Shown here in pieces: positions 1 through 6,841 of a stretch of 64,000 bases of DNA. How positions within the stretch are numbered: the first letter of the stretch is position 1; each line of letters starts with the position of its first letter. A model generated the notes under the pieces. It was not told the DNA's origin. It worked only from the letters and a program-made list of their open reading frames with translations, and did not search any database. The stretch comes from Mycolicibacter arupensis. Lineage in GTDB: Bacteria > Actinomycetota > Actinomycetes > Mycobacteriales > Mycobacteriaceae. A program made the position numbers and the translations under genes. The DNA lies in assembly GCF_002086515.1 (NCBI RefSeq), contig NZ_MVHH01000005.1:1-64000 (forward strand), in the 5' to 3' direction.

Positions 1-134
1 CCCACCGAAGCCAGAACCTGCGCCCGCCGATTTACACCGAAATCTGGACGCCACCGGATCAACGCTGTGTAGAGCGACAGCCCGACGGTCAGGATCGCCG
101 CTTCACCGCTGCTGGCCAGAGTCACTTCGTGCAT
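1..134 (-). CDS. Partial hypothetical protein, N-terminus only
   Basis: Only the first 44 codons are inside the window. The reading begins at an ATG (MHEVTLASSGEAAI...) and stays open to the window edge. A hydrophobic stretch at about residues 11-23 is followed by an Arg-rich segment, which would fit a small membrane protein, but no family is recognised. It is read away from the toxin remnant on the other strand. The coding claim rests on an open frame alone and is weak. Confidence 0.35.
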   Translation of the reverse strand, partial: MHEVTLASSGEAAILTVGLSLYTALIRWRPDFGVNRRAQVLASV

Positions 135-293
135 GCGGTGAGCCTACGGGGGAACGGAACGTGTCTCGCCCGGTCGTAACTCGTTGTCGGGGTGGGCCGG
201 CGAGTCGTTCGATACCTGCGTGTTCAGCGAAAGCACATGCACTGCGACGGTCGCACCACCGTCTCACCGGTGATACGCTGGTCGCATGTAGCG

Positions 294-551
294 CAGGACG
301 AAGTCGAGCGCAGTGCCCGTCAGCAGCACCTGCAGCAGGCCGAGGCCGACTTTGATGTACTTCCTTTCGACGCTGATTGCGCGCGAGCCTTTGGCAGTGT
401 GGCGGCGACACTCCGCGCATCGGGGCGCAAGCCGGCGGCGCGCGCGTATGACGCGCTTATCGCGGCCAGCGCGATCGCGCACGCGTTGCCGCTCTACACG
501 TGTAACGCGGCCGACTTCGCAGGAATCCCGCGGCTCGAGCTCCGGTCCGTC
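294..551 (+). pseudogene. VapC-type PIN-domain toxin remnant (C-terminal part)
   Basis: About 86 residues match the C-terminal half of VapC toxins: a QQHLQ-containing helix, the LPFD strand, an AARAYDALIAA helix carrying a conserved acidic residue of the PIN active site, then ALPLYTCNAADF. The N-terminal strand with the first catalytic Asp (usually LDTS or LDTN near residue 5) is missing. The frame runs on past the normal C-terminus into unrelated sequence. No VapB-like antitoxin is seen upstream. The element therefore looks like a decayed toxin gene rather than a working toxin-antitoxin pair. Confidence 0.65.
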
Positions 552-613
552 ACCATCCTGGTCACGTGTAGGGCAGTTGCGGTACGGCGCCAGAGACTCG
601 CGGTACCAGCCTC

Positions 614-1453
614 TCAGGTGGGGAAATCGGCGCTGCGAGAGAGCGTTTCGTTCGCCCGGATGTCAACTAGATTATTCTCCAGCGTATCGATCACGGCATC
701 GTACCCGCTGTTGCCCAGGACCAGTCGACGGGGTGGTGGGTCCTGCGCCATCGCCGCGATCACCGCGCGGGCGCCGCGACGCGGATCGCCGGGCTGCGCA
801 CCGTCCATCCCGATGAAGGTGGCACGAACCCTTTCGAGCATGTCGTGGTAGTCGGGGATCGGCTCGTTGACGGGTTCGTTGGCGAATCCGGTGTAGGCGT
901 TGGTGCGGAACGCTCCCGGTTCGACGGTCAACACGGAGATCCCGTGTGGAGCGACCTCGTCGCGCAGCGCGTCGCTGACGGCTTCGATCGCGAACTTCGT
1001 CGCACTGTAGTAGCCGAACCCGGGCGCTGATACAAGCCCGGCCACCGAGGACACGTTGACGATCCACCCTTTTCCGCGGGACCGCATCCCCGGGAGCACT
1101 GCACGCGTCACGGACAGCACCGCGAAGAAGTTCAGCTCGAACATCGCCCACAACGCGGATTCGTCCATTCCCTCGATCGATCCGTACCAGCCGCGGCCGG
1201 CGTTGTTGACCAGCACGTCGATGCCACCGAAGTGGTCCTCTGCGGCGCGCACCGCACGCTGCACCTGCGCAGCATCGGTGAGTTCCAGTGGCGCGACGAG
1301 AACGCGATCGCCGTACTGCTCTGCCCACGCCGCCAGCTCCTGCGGACGCCGGGACGTCAGTACCACGCGGTCACCGATCTCAAGTGCCGCTTCTGCGAAC
1401 GCCATTCCGAAGTTGCCGGGGGTGCCTCCGGTGATGAACCAACGCCGAGTCAT
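614..1453 (-). CDS. Short-chain dehydrogenase/reductase with atypical glycine motif
   Basis: A 279-residue classical SDR fold, predicted cytosolic NAD(P)-dependent oxidoreductase with unknown substrate. NNAG is at 83-86, the catalytic Ser at about 135-136, and the YxxxK pair at Y149/K153. The cofactor loop reads TGGTPGNFG instead of the usual TGxxxGxG, one residue longer. The arginines after strand 2 (TSRR) suggest NADP preference, an inference. The ATG overlaps the stop of the upstream SnoaL-like gene by 4 nt (ATGA), so the two are translationally coupled and share a MerR-type promoter. Confidence 0.85.
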   Translation of the reverse strand: MTRRWFITGGTPGNFGMAFAEAALEIGDRVVLTSRRPQELAAWAEQYGDRVLVAPLELTDAAQVQRAVRAAEDHFGGIDVLVNNAGRGWYGSIEGMDESALWAMFELNFFAVLSVTRAVLPGMRSRGKGWIVNVSSVAGLVSAPGFGYYSATKFAIEAVSDALRDEVAPHGISVLTVEPGAFRTNAYTGFANEPVNEPIPDYHDMLERVRATFIGMDGAQPGDPRRGARAVIAAMAQDPPPRRLVLGNSGYDAVIDTLENNLVDIRANETLSRSADFPT

Positions 1454-1794
1454 GGCTCGATCACCACCCGGCTGATCATTGTGCCGTCGAGGGTGAAGCG
1501 GTAGTGCAGGTCGGCGACCCCGCCCGGGAAGTCGCCCTCCAGGTGTTGTCCGATGTCGACGCCTGAGGCAGTCATCGTCGCACCGGTGAACTCGGTCGTG
1601 TAGGTGTACTCCGCGGCCGCGACGGCCACCCAGGCCCCGATCTCGTCATGTCCCTCGTAGTCGTGGCCTTCGTCGGTCACCACCGCATCGGTGCTGAGTG
1701 TGGCCAGCGCTTGATTCGCATCGTGGGCATCGAGTGCGGTCATAAACGTTCTGACGGTCTTGGGGAGTGCATCCCAATCTGTGGTGTTGGTCAT
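1450..1794 (-). CDS. SnoaL-like (NTF2-fold) protein
   Basis: A 114-residue protein with the NTF2/SnoaL pattern: an N-terminal helix (VRTFMTALDAHDANQALATL), then an acidic strand region ending in a hydrophobic beta-sheet. Members of the fold act as cyclases, isomerases or small-ligand binders, so the substrate cannot be named. It is the first gene of a two-gene unit with the downstream SDR. The ATG lies 6 nt after the -10 box of a 19-bp-spacer promoter, so the mRNA may be leaderless. Confidence 0.75.
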   Translation of the reverse strand: MTNTTDWDALPKTVRTFMTALDAHDANQALATLSTDAVVTDEGHDYEGHDEIGAWVAVAAAEYTYTTEFTGATMTASGVDIGQHLEGDFPGGVADLHYRFTLDGTMISRVVIEP

Positions 1795-1800
1795 TGCCCC

Positions 1801-1831
1801 ATGATGAAAGTTCCCGTAGGGGGAAGGTCAA
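1801..1831 (-). promoter_or_regulatory. MerR-type promoter for the SnoaL-SDR pair
   Basis: Read on the minus strand: TTGACC, a 19-bp spacer, then CATCAT. The spacer carries an imperfect dyad (ACCTTCCCC...GGGAACTT). A 19-bp spacer with the dyad inside it is the hallmark of promoters twisted open by MerR-family activators. The -10 box ends 6 nt before the ATG of the SnoaL-like gene. The assignment is by pattern only. Confidence 0.55.
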
Positions 1832-1857
1832 CCCCCGGTTCGACTCGCGTCGCGATG

Positions 1858-1888
1858 TTGACCTTGCCCTTGGGGGAGGCTTGAGGAT
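1858..1888 (+). promoter_or_regulatory. Second MerR-type promoter, toward the broken merR
   Basis: TTGACC, a 19-bp spacer and GAGGAT, with an imperfect dyad ACCTTGCCCTTGGGGGAGGC in the spacer. It closely resembles the site that faces the other way 30 bp upstream, so the two probably bind the same regulator. Its -10 match is poor. Confidence 0.45.
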
Positions 1889-1933
1889 AGCCGTGTTTTG
1901 TCACGTGGGCGACGAAGAGCAGAGGAGTTCGCC

Positions 1934-2138
1934 ATGGGTGCACAGGTCTCGATCGGTGACTTCGCAGTGATGACCAGTTTGAGTCGGAAGGCGCTACGCC
2001 ACTACCACGACATCGGCTTTCTCGAACCCCTGCAGCGGATATCGCTTCTACGACACCGGCCAGGTCGATCACGCCCACCACCGCGCCGCGATGAACGACC
2101 CACACCAGCGGTTCGGCACATGCGTATTCATCAGGTGA
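1934..2138 (+). pseudogene. MerR-family regulator, frameshifted and truncated
   Basis: The ATG follows an AGAGGAG ribosome site. The first frame encodes a typical MerR helix-turn-helix (VSIGDFAVMTSLSRKALRHY, then HDIGFLEP). The family's second wing (GYRFYDTGQV) continues in another frame from about position 2037, so a small indel or deletion broke the gene there. The second frame stops at 2136-2138, long before an effector domain. Both divergent MerR-type operators are still recognisable, so the former target operon may now be unregulated or under a paralogue. Confidence 0.75.
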
Positions 2139-2144
2139 AAGCGG

Positions 2145-2169
2145 CGTACATTACCTGACATAATGTACG
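2145..2169. repeat. Perfect 9-bp inverted repeat, 7-bp spacer
   Basis: CGTACATTA, 7 nt, TAATGTACG. The AT-rich arms stand out from the surrounding G+C-rich DNA. No T-run follows, so it is not an obvious terminator. The size fits an operator for a dimeric regulator, or an end relic of a lost insertion that truncated merR. Neither is proven. Confidence 0.6.
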
Positions 2170-2266
2170 TTATCGGCGTTGGGCGATATCCGCTGGAAAG
2201 GGTCGGTTCAGATCTATATCGTCGATCTCTTCGCCACGCAGGCGGAGTCACACCCCGGAGTTCACC

Positions 2267-2353
2267 ATGGCCAGTCATCACCCGTCTCGGTCCTGGCGCG
2301 GTTGTCCGATGTGCAAACCGCACAAGCGCCGCGGCGCTGGCCGTGCCGCCTAG
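2267..2353 (+). CDS. Tiny CxxC protein (WRGCPMCKPHK type)
   Basis: A 28-codon frame from ATG to TAG encodes WRGCPMCKPHKRRGAGR, resembling a group of small basic actinobacterial proteins with a CxxCxxHK core whose function I do not know. The two Cys (13 and 16) and His19 could hold a metal. It ends earlier than the 50-60 residues I would expect, so it may be truncated. No clear Shine-Dalgarno site precedes it. The rest of the gap (about 2170-2540) holds no other convincing gene. Confidence 0.4.
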   Translation: MASHHPSRSWRGCPMCKPHKRRGAGRAA

Positions 2354-2422
2354 GATCCCGTGCCGGTACGCTGCCGCCTTGGCTACGGCCGCCGTTATTC
2401 ACGACGCGACGACGGACGTGAC

Positions 2423-2481
2423 TGACTCGGAGTCACCCCTTCCTCGCTCCCGCCCTGGCCTGTCAATACGTCACAGTGACG
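2423..2481. promoter_or_regulatory. Two 13-bp palindromes
   Basis: TGACTC-G-GAGTCA (2423-2435) and CGTCAC-A-GTGACG (2469-2481) lie 33 bp apart in non-coding DNA downstream of the SRPBCC gene and upstream of nothing obvious. They are short perfect dyads of the kind bound by small dimeric regulators. No function can be assigned. Confidence 0.35.
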
Positions 2482-2541
2482 AAATAGGGTGGTTGTACCG
2501 GATGGGCCATGCGACTCGAAATCAACTCTGGCAGTTGCGAA

Positions 2542-3072
2542 TCAGGCCAGAGGTGGCACCGCGCTACCCAGGGTGCGCATCGCCTGTGCCAGCCGCCGGT
2601 GACGATGGGCGAAGAAGTACCGCAAGATGGTGCCCACCAGTGCGCTCCATCCCGGGATGAGTCCCAACGGCCCCCGTGGCGCGACGGTGATCTCGTCCGT
2701 AACGATGGTCTTCTCGCCGGCGGAGTCGTTGCCGGGCTCCAAGGTGCGCTGGTGCACCCAGATGCGCATGCCCGTCATGCGGGACTCTTCACGGAACATT
2801 CGGCCCGGTTCGATCCTGGCGATGGTGATGTCATCGACCCCGGCCGGGATGAACCCGAAAAGCAGAATGTAGCTGCGGCCGATCCGTGTTCCGGGTGTCA
2901 CAGTGCCGATCGAGCGGCCACGGAAGCTGCGCGGCATGGTCATCGCAAGAAAGGGACCCATCTCATCATTGATCCCGTCTTGCGACGTGACCCGCTGCCA
3001 TACCGCGTCCGCCGAGCCATCGACCACACTGGTCGTGCGGATCACCTGTTCATCGGTGCGATCCGATTTCAT
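2542..3072 (-). CDS. SRPBCC-family (polyketide cyclase/START-like) protein
   Basis: A 176-residue protein with the SRPBCC opening (VIRTTSVVDGSADAVWQRVTS), a central beta-sheet and a long C-terminal helix ending HRHRRLAQAM. The fold binds hydrophobic ligands in a deep cavity. Many mycobacterial members have unknown ligands. It is divergent from a TetR regulator about 140 bp away, which is the likely controller. Confidence 0.75.
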   Translation of the reverse strand: MKSDRTDEQVIRTTSVVDGSADAVWQRVTSQDGINDEMGPFLAMTMPRSFRGRSIGTVTPGTRIGRSYILLFGFIPAGVDDITIARIEPGRMFREESRMTGMRIWVHQRTLEPGNDSAGEKTIVTDEITVAPRGPLGLIPGWSALVGTILRYFFAHRHRRLAQAMRTLGSAVPPLA

Positions 3073-3164
3073 GTCGTTCCTTCGTCGGCTTGGTTGGTCT
3101 GGATCGCGCCGGCGATCGGCGGCGGCCAGTAGCCCGTTGTCGTTGTTAGGATCACCTCAATACT

Positions 3165-3176
3165 GGGATGAATCCC
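3165..3176. promoter_or_regulatory. Candidate operator between SRPBCC gene and tetR
   Basis: GGGAT-GA-ATCCC, a 12-bp dyad in the divergent intergenic region, about 40 bp before the TetR reading frame. TetR-family repressors often bind such dyads beside their own gene. Short and unproven. Confidence 0.35.
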
Positions 3177-3213
3177 CCGGTTTGACTACTCGCATTTCGC
3201 CAGGAGTTTCCCT

Positions 3214-3837
3214 ATCGCACCACCAGACCGGTACCGACCCCGTAAGCAGCCGAAACAGGACCGCGCCAAGGAGACTCGGCAACGGGTGCTCGATGCTGCT
3301 GCTCAGGTTTTCTCCGAGTACGGGTATTCGGCGAGTACCACCAACCGCATCGCTGAATATGCAAGGTTGTCCATCGGCTCGCTGTATCAGTATTTTCCCA
3401 ACAAGGACGCGATTCTGCGCGCCTTGATGGAGCAGCACGTCGAGGCCGGCATGACACTGCTCGCGCAACGCATCGCCGACGGTCTGCCTGGCCGGCTGGA
3501 TGCCACACTCCGAATCGTCGTCCGCGCCGCGATCGAGAACCACAGTCACGACCCGGGGCTACATCGCGTGCTGTTCGAGGAAGCGCCGCGGTCCCCTGCC
3601 TTCCTTGACCGCCTGCACAGCCTCGAAGACATGGCAGTCGCCTCGACGGCACAACTGCTCGCTCAATACTCCGAAGTGAACGTCAACGATTCCGCCACTG
3701 CCGCACTAGTCATCGTTGTCACGATCGAATCGCTCGTCCACCGGCTCATCGCGACGCCTGCGCCCGTCCCGGCGGCTGTGGTCGAGGACGTCATCGTCAC
3801 GATGCTGTGCGGTTATCTCACCGGCAGCGCCGGGTAA
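3214..3837 (+). CDS. TetR-family transcriptional regulator, possible ATC start
   Basis: The helix-turn-helix (SASTTNRIAEYARLSIGSLYQYFPNKDAI) and the all-helical ligand domain are typical. The only ordinary start is a GTG at 3286 inside VLDAAAQVF, which would cut off helix 1. The frame is open upstream to a stop at 3169-3171 and contains no ATG, GTG, TTG or CTG there. An ATC at 3214 sits 7 nt after AGGAG and gives a normal basic N-terminus (RKQPKQDRAKETRQRV). I take this as the likely start; a sequencing error is the alternative. Confidence 0.8.
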   Translation: MAPPDRYRPRKQPKQDRAKETRQRVLDAAAQVFSEYGYSASTTNRIAEYARLSIGSLYQYFPNKDAILRALMEQHVEAGMTLLAQRIADGLPGRLDATLRIVVRAAIENHSHDPGLHRVLFEEAPRSPAFLDRLHSLEDMAVASTAQLLAQYSEVNVNDSATAALVIVVTIESLVHRLIATPAPVPAAVVEDVIVTMLCGYLTGSAG

Positions 3838-3872
3838 TGCCGCTTACGACCGCCAGTCTGAGCGCCCGGCCA

Positions 3873-4109
3873 CTACCGCGGCGGTGGCGGTGCTACGGGT
3901 TGGCAGGCATTGACCGCGGGGTTCCACCAGTTACCCGGACCGCAGTTCGGCGGTGCGGTGGGCTGGCATTCGTTGGTACCCGGATTCCACCAGTTACCCG
4001 GACCGCAATCGGGCGGTTGAGCCGAGGCGACCACGGGCGCAACCGTTGTCGCGTACGCCACCGGCGCTAACGCCACAGCCGCGGCAAATGCCATGCGAAG
4101 AGCGAACAT
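3873..4109 (-). CDS. Small secreted protein with two CGPGNWWNP repeats
   Basis: 78 residues. A signal peptide (about 1-30, ending ASA-Q) is followed by two copies of CGPGNWWNPxxNxCQPxAPP and a proline tail. Each repeat has two Cys that could form one disulfide, making two small aromatic modules. Similar Trp/Pro/Cys-rich exported proteins are frequent in mycobacteria with no known job. A strong AGGAGG lies 8 nt before the ATG. Confidence 0.75.
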   Translation of the reverse strand: MFALRMAFAAAVALAPVAYATTVAPVVASAQPPDCGPGNWWNPGTNECQPTAPPNCGPGNWWNPAVNACQPVAPPPPR

Positions 4110-4229
4110 AGCCAGACCTCCTAGGGAAGTGCCCAGACCCCCTCTGTGGGAGCCGCTCTTTTAGCACTACCCCATTCGGCGGTCTGACAATCACACGCTG
4201 TTGGAGTTCTACTCCGGCCAGCGCCGAGT

Positions 4230-4787
4230 TCAGTTCTGCACGTGGCGAATCAGTTGTGCCCAGGTTTCGCGCAGCGATGCGACGACGTCCTCTGACTCCT
4301 GCGGATGCAGCCCGTTGAAATTCTTGGCCGGAATCGACAGTTCGATGTCGTCGGGCACCTGCGCGCCGGCTATCGCCAGTGTCTTGCGGGCATCGGCGTG
4401 CGCCCAGGCCGCGCCATAGCGGCCCAATGCCGTACCGATCACCGCCGCGGGTTTGCCGATCAAGGCGCTCTCGCCGTACGGGCGTGAGAGCCAATCGAAC
4501 GCGTTCTTGACCACCCCGGGCAGCCCGCCGTTGTACTCGGGAGTCACCACCAACAGCGCGGCACTGTCAGCCGCCGCGGTGCGCAGCGCCTGAACGGCTT
4601 CGAGCGGCGTCGCGGTATCGATGTCCTCGTTGTAGTGCGGTAGCTCGCCCAACTGGTCGAACAACGTCGCTTCGACATGCTCGGGCGCAGAGGCAATGGC
4701 AGTATGGGCGAGCTGACGATTCAGCGAGCCCGATCGCAAACTGCCGACGAGGACGAGAACCCTGATGGTGGACTGGTCGTGAGTCAC
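4230..4787 (-). CDS. NADPH-dependent FMN reductase family protein
   Basis: A 185-residue flavodoxin-like enzyme. The phosphate loop GSLRSGSLNRQL (15-26) and the flavin-side motif PEYNGGLPGVVKNAFDWLSR (83-102) define the NAD(P)H:quinone/azo reductase family. It likely reduces quinones or free FMN in the cytosol. It stands alone; the permease gene upstream is on the same strand about 95 bp away. Confidence 0.88.
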   Translation of the reverse strand: MTHDQSTIRVLVLVGSLRSGSLNRQLAHTAIASAPEHVEATLFDQLGELPHYNEDIDTATPLEAVQALRTAAADSAALLVVTPEYNGGLPGVVKNAFDWLSRPYGESALIGKPAAVIGTALGRYGAAWAHADARKTLAIAGAQVPDDIELSIPAKNFNGLHPQESEDVVASLRETWAQLIRHVQN

Positions 4788-4882
4788 TGCTCGAAGCGCA
4801 TTCTGGGTTGGCCTTCTGGTCTGAGTCGGTCTGAGTTGATCGTGATGATAGTGCGCTCAGCTCCGACGGACAGATCGTGCGG

Positions 4883-5671
4883 CTACAGCGACTGCAGTAC
4901 ATAGAGGGCGCCGGTTGCGGTGGCAATCGCACCGAGCGCGATGCGCAACACAGCCTCCGGCAGCCGGGGACCTAATCGCACGCCCAGATAGCCACCGACC
5001 AGGCCACCGGCACCCGCGACGAGTCCGATGCTCCAGTCCGGTGCGATCGGCAATCCGGTGGTGGTCGCCGCAAGGATCAGGTAGGCGCTGGCACCGACTA
5101 GCGAGGTGATGAACGTGCAGACCAGTGCCGCCGGCGCGACGATAGGCAGCGGCGTGCCTCGGTGTACCAGGATGGGGCTGAGCAGAGATCCGCCGCCGAT
5201 GCCGTAGATTCCGCCGACGACGCCGACGCCGAACGCGAGGGCGATGGTGGCCCTGCGAGTCGGCGGAATCGCGGATGCGTGAGCGTGCCGGTGACGTCGG
5301 CCGTGGATCAGCGAGATGCCCAGCGGCACAAGGATCCCAGCTATCAACAGGCGGAACACCTGGATGCCGGGAATCAGAAATGCCCGGATACAGGCGCCTA
5401 ACACGACCCCTGGCAGCGTGCCGATCAGCAAGACCGCGGTCAGTGGGCTGCGCAATGGAGCCTGGCTGCGGTAGCGGGCCAAGGCTCCCGGTATCGCAAC
5501 GATATTGAACAGCAAGTTGGTGGGCGTGACAGCCGGGCTGGGCACCCCCAGCACACTCACCTGAAGGGGCAGCAGGAATACCGCCCCGGACACCCCAATC
5601 GGCGTGGTCACGACAGCGACCAGCAGGCCTGCGAGGAAACTCACTGCCAGAAGATCACATGCGCCCACCAC
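4883..5671 (-). CDS. TauE/SafE-family membrane permease
   Basis: 262 residues with about eight hydrophobic segments and two internal halves, each with a TPI/GxGGG-type loop (VTTPIGVSGAVFLLPLQ near 21; GIYGIGGGSLLSPILV near 155). A His-rich loop (HGRRHRHAHA) separates the halves. The family exports sulfite or organosulfonates or acts on other small anions. GTG start. Confidence 0.85.
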   Translation of the reverse strand: MVGACDLLAVSFLAGLLVAVVTTPIGVSGAVFLLPLQVSVLGVPSPAVTPTNLLFNIVAIPGALARYRSQAPLRSPLTAVLLIGTLPGVVLGACIRAFLIPGIQVFRLLIAGILVPLGISLIHGRRHRHAHASAIPPTRRATIALAFGVGVVGGIYGIGGGSLLSPILVHRGTPLPIVAPAALVCTFITSLVGASAYLILAATTTGLPIAPDWSIGLVAGAGGLVGGYLGVRLGPRLPEAVLRIALGAIATATGALYVLQSL

Positions 5672-5830
5672 CGAAGTTCAGCGCACCGGTGAGGAGCTGA
5701 CCACAGTTTGGATCATCGGATTGGTCCGTCGCGGCACCTTACCGGCTCGCCGTGGTCTGGGCGTACACCTGCGGCGGGTTACGCTTTCCGTGCGCTGGGG
5801 GGCGTCCCGAGTGCGGTCGAGAGGGATGCG

Positions 5831-6799
5831 ATGTCGCGGCAGTTGGCCGATCTGGAGATACTGCGCGAACTGGAGCCCATTGCCGCGGCGAACGTGAACC
5901 GGCACGAGTCGGTAGCGACCGACTGGAACCCGCATGACTACGTGCCCTGGGACCGTGGCCGCGATTTCGCCGGGACAGGCGGAATCGACTGGTCGCCGGA
6001 ACAGTCGCAGCTCAGCGATGTCGCGAAGGCTGCGATGGTCACCAACCTGCTCACCGAAGACAACCTGCCGTCGTATCACCGGCAGGCGGCCAAGTATTTC
6101 TCTGGTGACGGCGCCTGGGCGGCTTGGGTAGGCCGGTGGACCGCCGAGGAGAACCGCCACGGGATCGTCATCCGCGATTACCTTGTCGTAGCACGCGGTG
6201 TCGATCCGGTGGCGCTGGAGCAGGCACGAATGCAGCACGTCACCAATGGTTTCGCGGCGACTGCCGAGGAGGAGGCGCGACACCAGACGGACTTTCTGCT
6301 CTCCGTCGCCTACGTGACGTTCCAGGAGCTTGCCACCCGTGTCAGCCACCGCAACACCGGCAAGGCCTGCGATGACCCGGTCGCCGACCGGATGCTGCAA
6401 CGTGTTGCCGCAGACGAGAACCTGCACATGATCTTCTATCGGAATATTGCCTCTGCGGCGTTGGATCTGGTTCCCGACCAGGCGCTGGAAGCCGTCGCTG
6501 CAGTTGTCGAAAATTTCAGGATGCCCGGGCAGGGCATGCCGAACTTTCGCCGCAACGGGGTGCTGATGGCCAAGCACGGAATTTACGATCCGCGTCAGCA
6601 TCTGGACGAGGTCGTCCTCCCAACACTGCGGAAGTGGCGGATTTTCGAGCGCGGTGATTTCACCTGTCTCGGCGAGCAGCGCCGTGAAGAGCTCGCTGGC
6701 TATCTCGAAAATCTTGAGCGCCAAGTGATCAGGTTCGAGGAGCAACGCGAGCGCCGGATCGCTCGCGATGAACGCAAGAGGGACGTGCAAGCCATCTAG
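5831..6799 (+). CDS. Acyl-ACP desaturase (DesA-type, diiron)
   Basis: 322 residues, the usual length for DesA1/DesA2-type acyl-acyl carrier protein desaturases. All six di-iron ligands are visible: E76 (TED), E107 and H110 (EENRH), E166 (FQEL) and E196/H199 (ENLH). The enzyme would insert a cis double bond in an ACP-bound fatty acid using O2 and reduced ferredoxin. The start is the ATG after GAGAGGGATGCG; a longer open frame upstream is not needed. The C-terminus is a long basic/acidic helix. Confidence 0.9.
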   Translation: MSRQLADLEILRELEPIAAANVNRHESVATDWNPHDYVPWDRGRDFAGTGGIDWSPEQSQLSDVAKAAMVTNLLTEDNLPSYHRQAAKYFSGDGAWAAWVGRWTAEENRHGIVIRDYLVVARGVDPVALEQARMQHVTNGFAATAEEEARHQTDFLLSVAYVTFQELATRVSHRNTGKACDDPVADRMLQRVAADENLHMIFYRNIASAALDLVPDQALEAVAAVVENFRMPGQGMPNFRRNGVLMAKHGIYDPRQHLDEVVLPTLRKWRIFERGDFTCLGEQRREELAGYLENLERQVIRFEEQRERRIARDERKRDVQAI

Positions 6800-6841
6800 T
6801 GCCGAGGTCGCGCGTCGGCCGAGACGCAGCGACCGGGATCG

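Noticed and set aside
192-290. N-terminal half of the VapC toxin in another frame
   Set aside because: All three plus frames from 135 to 294 were read. None gives the LDTS/LDTN strand or a plausible VapB.
5678-6790. Long minus-strand frame opposite the desaturase
   Set aside because: The desaturase shows all six iron ligands; the antisense frame has no recognisable domain.
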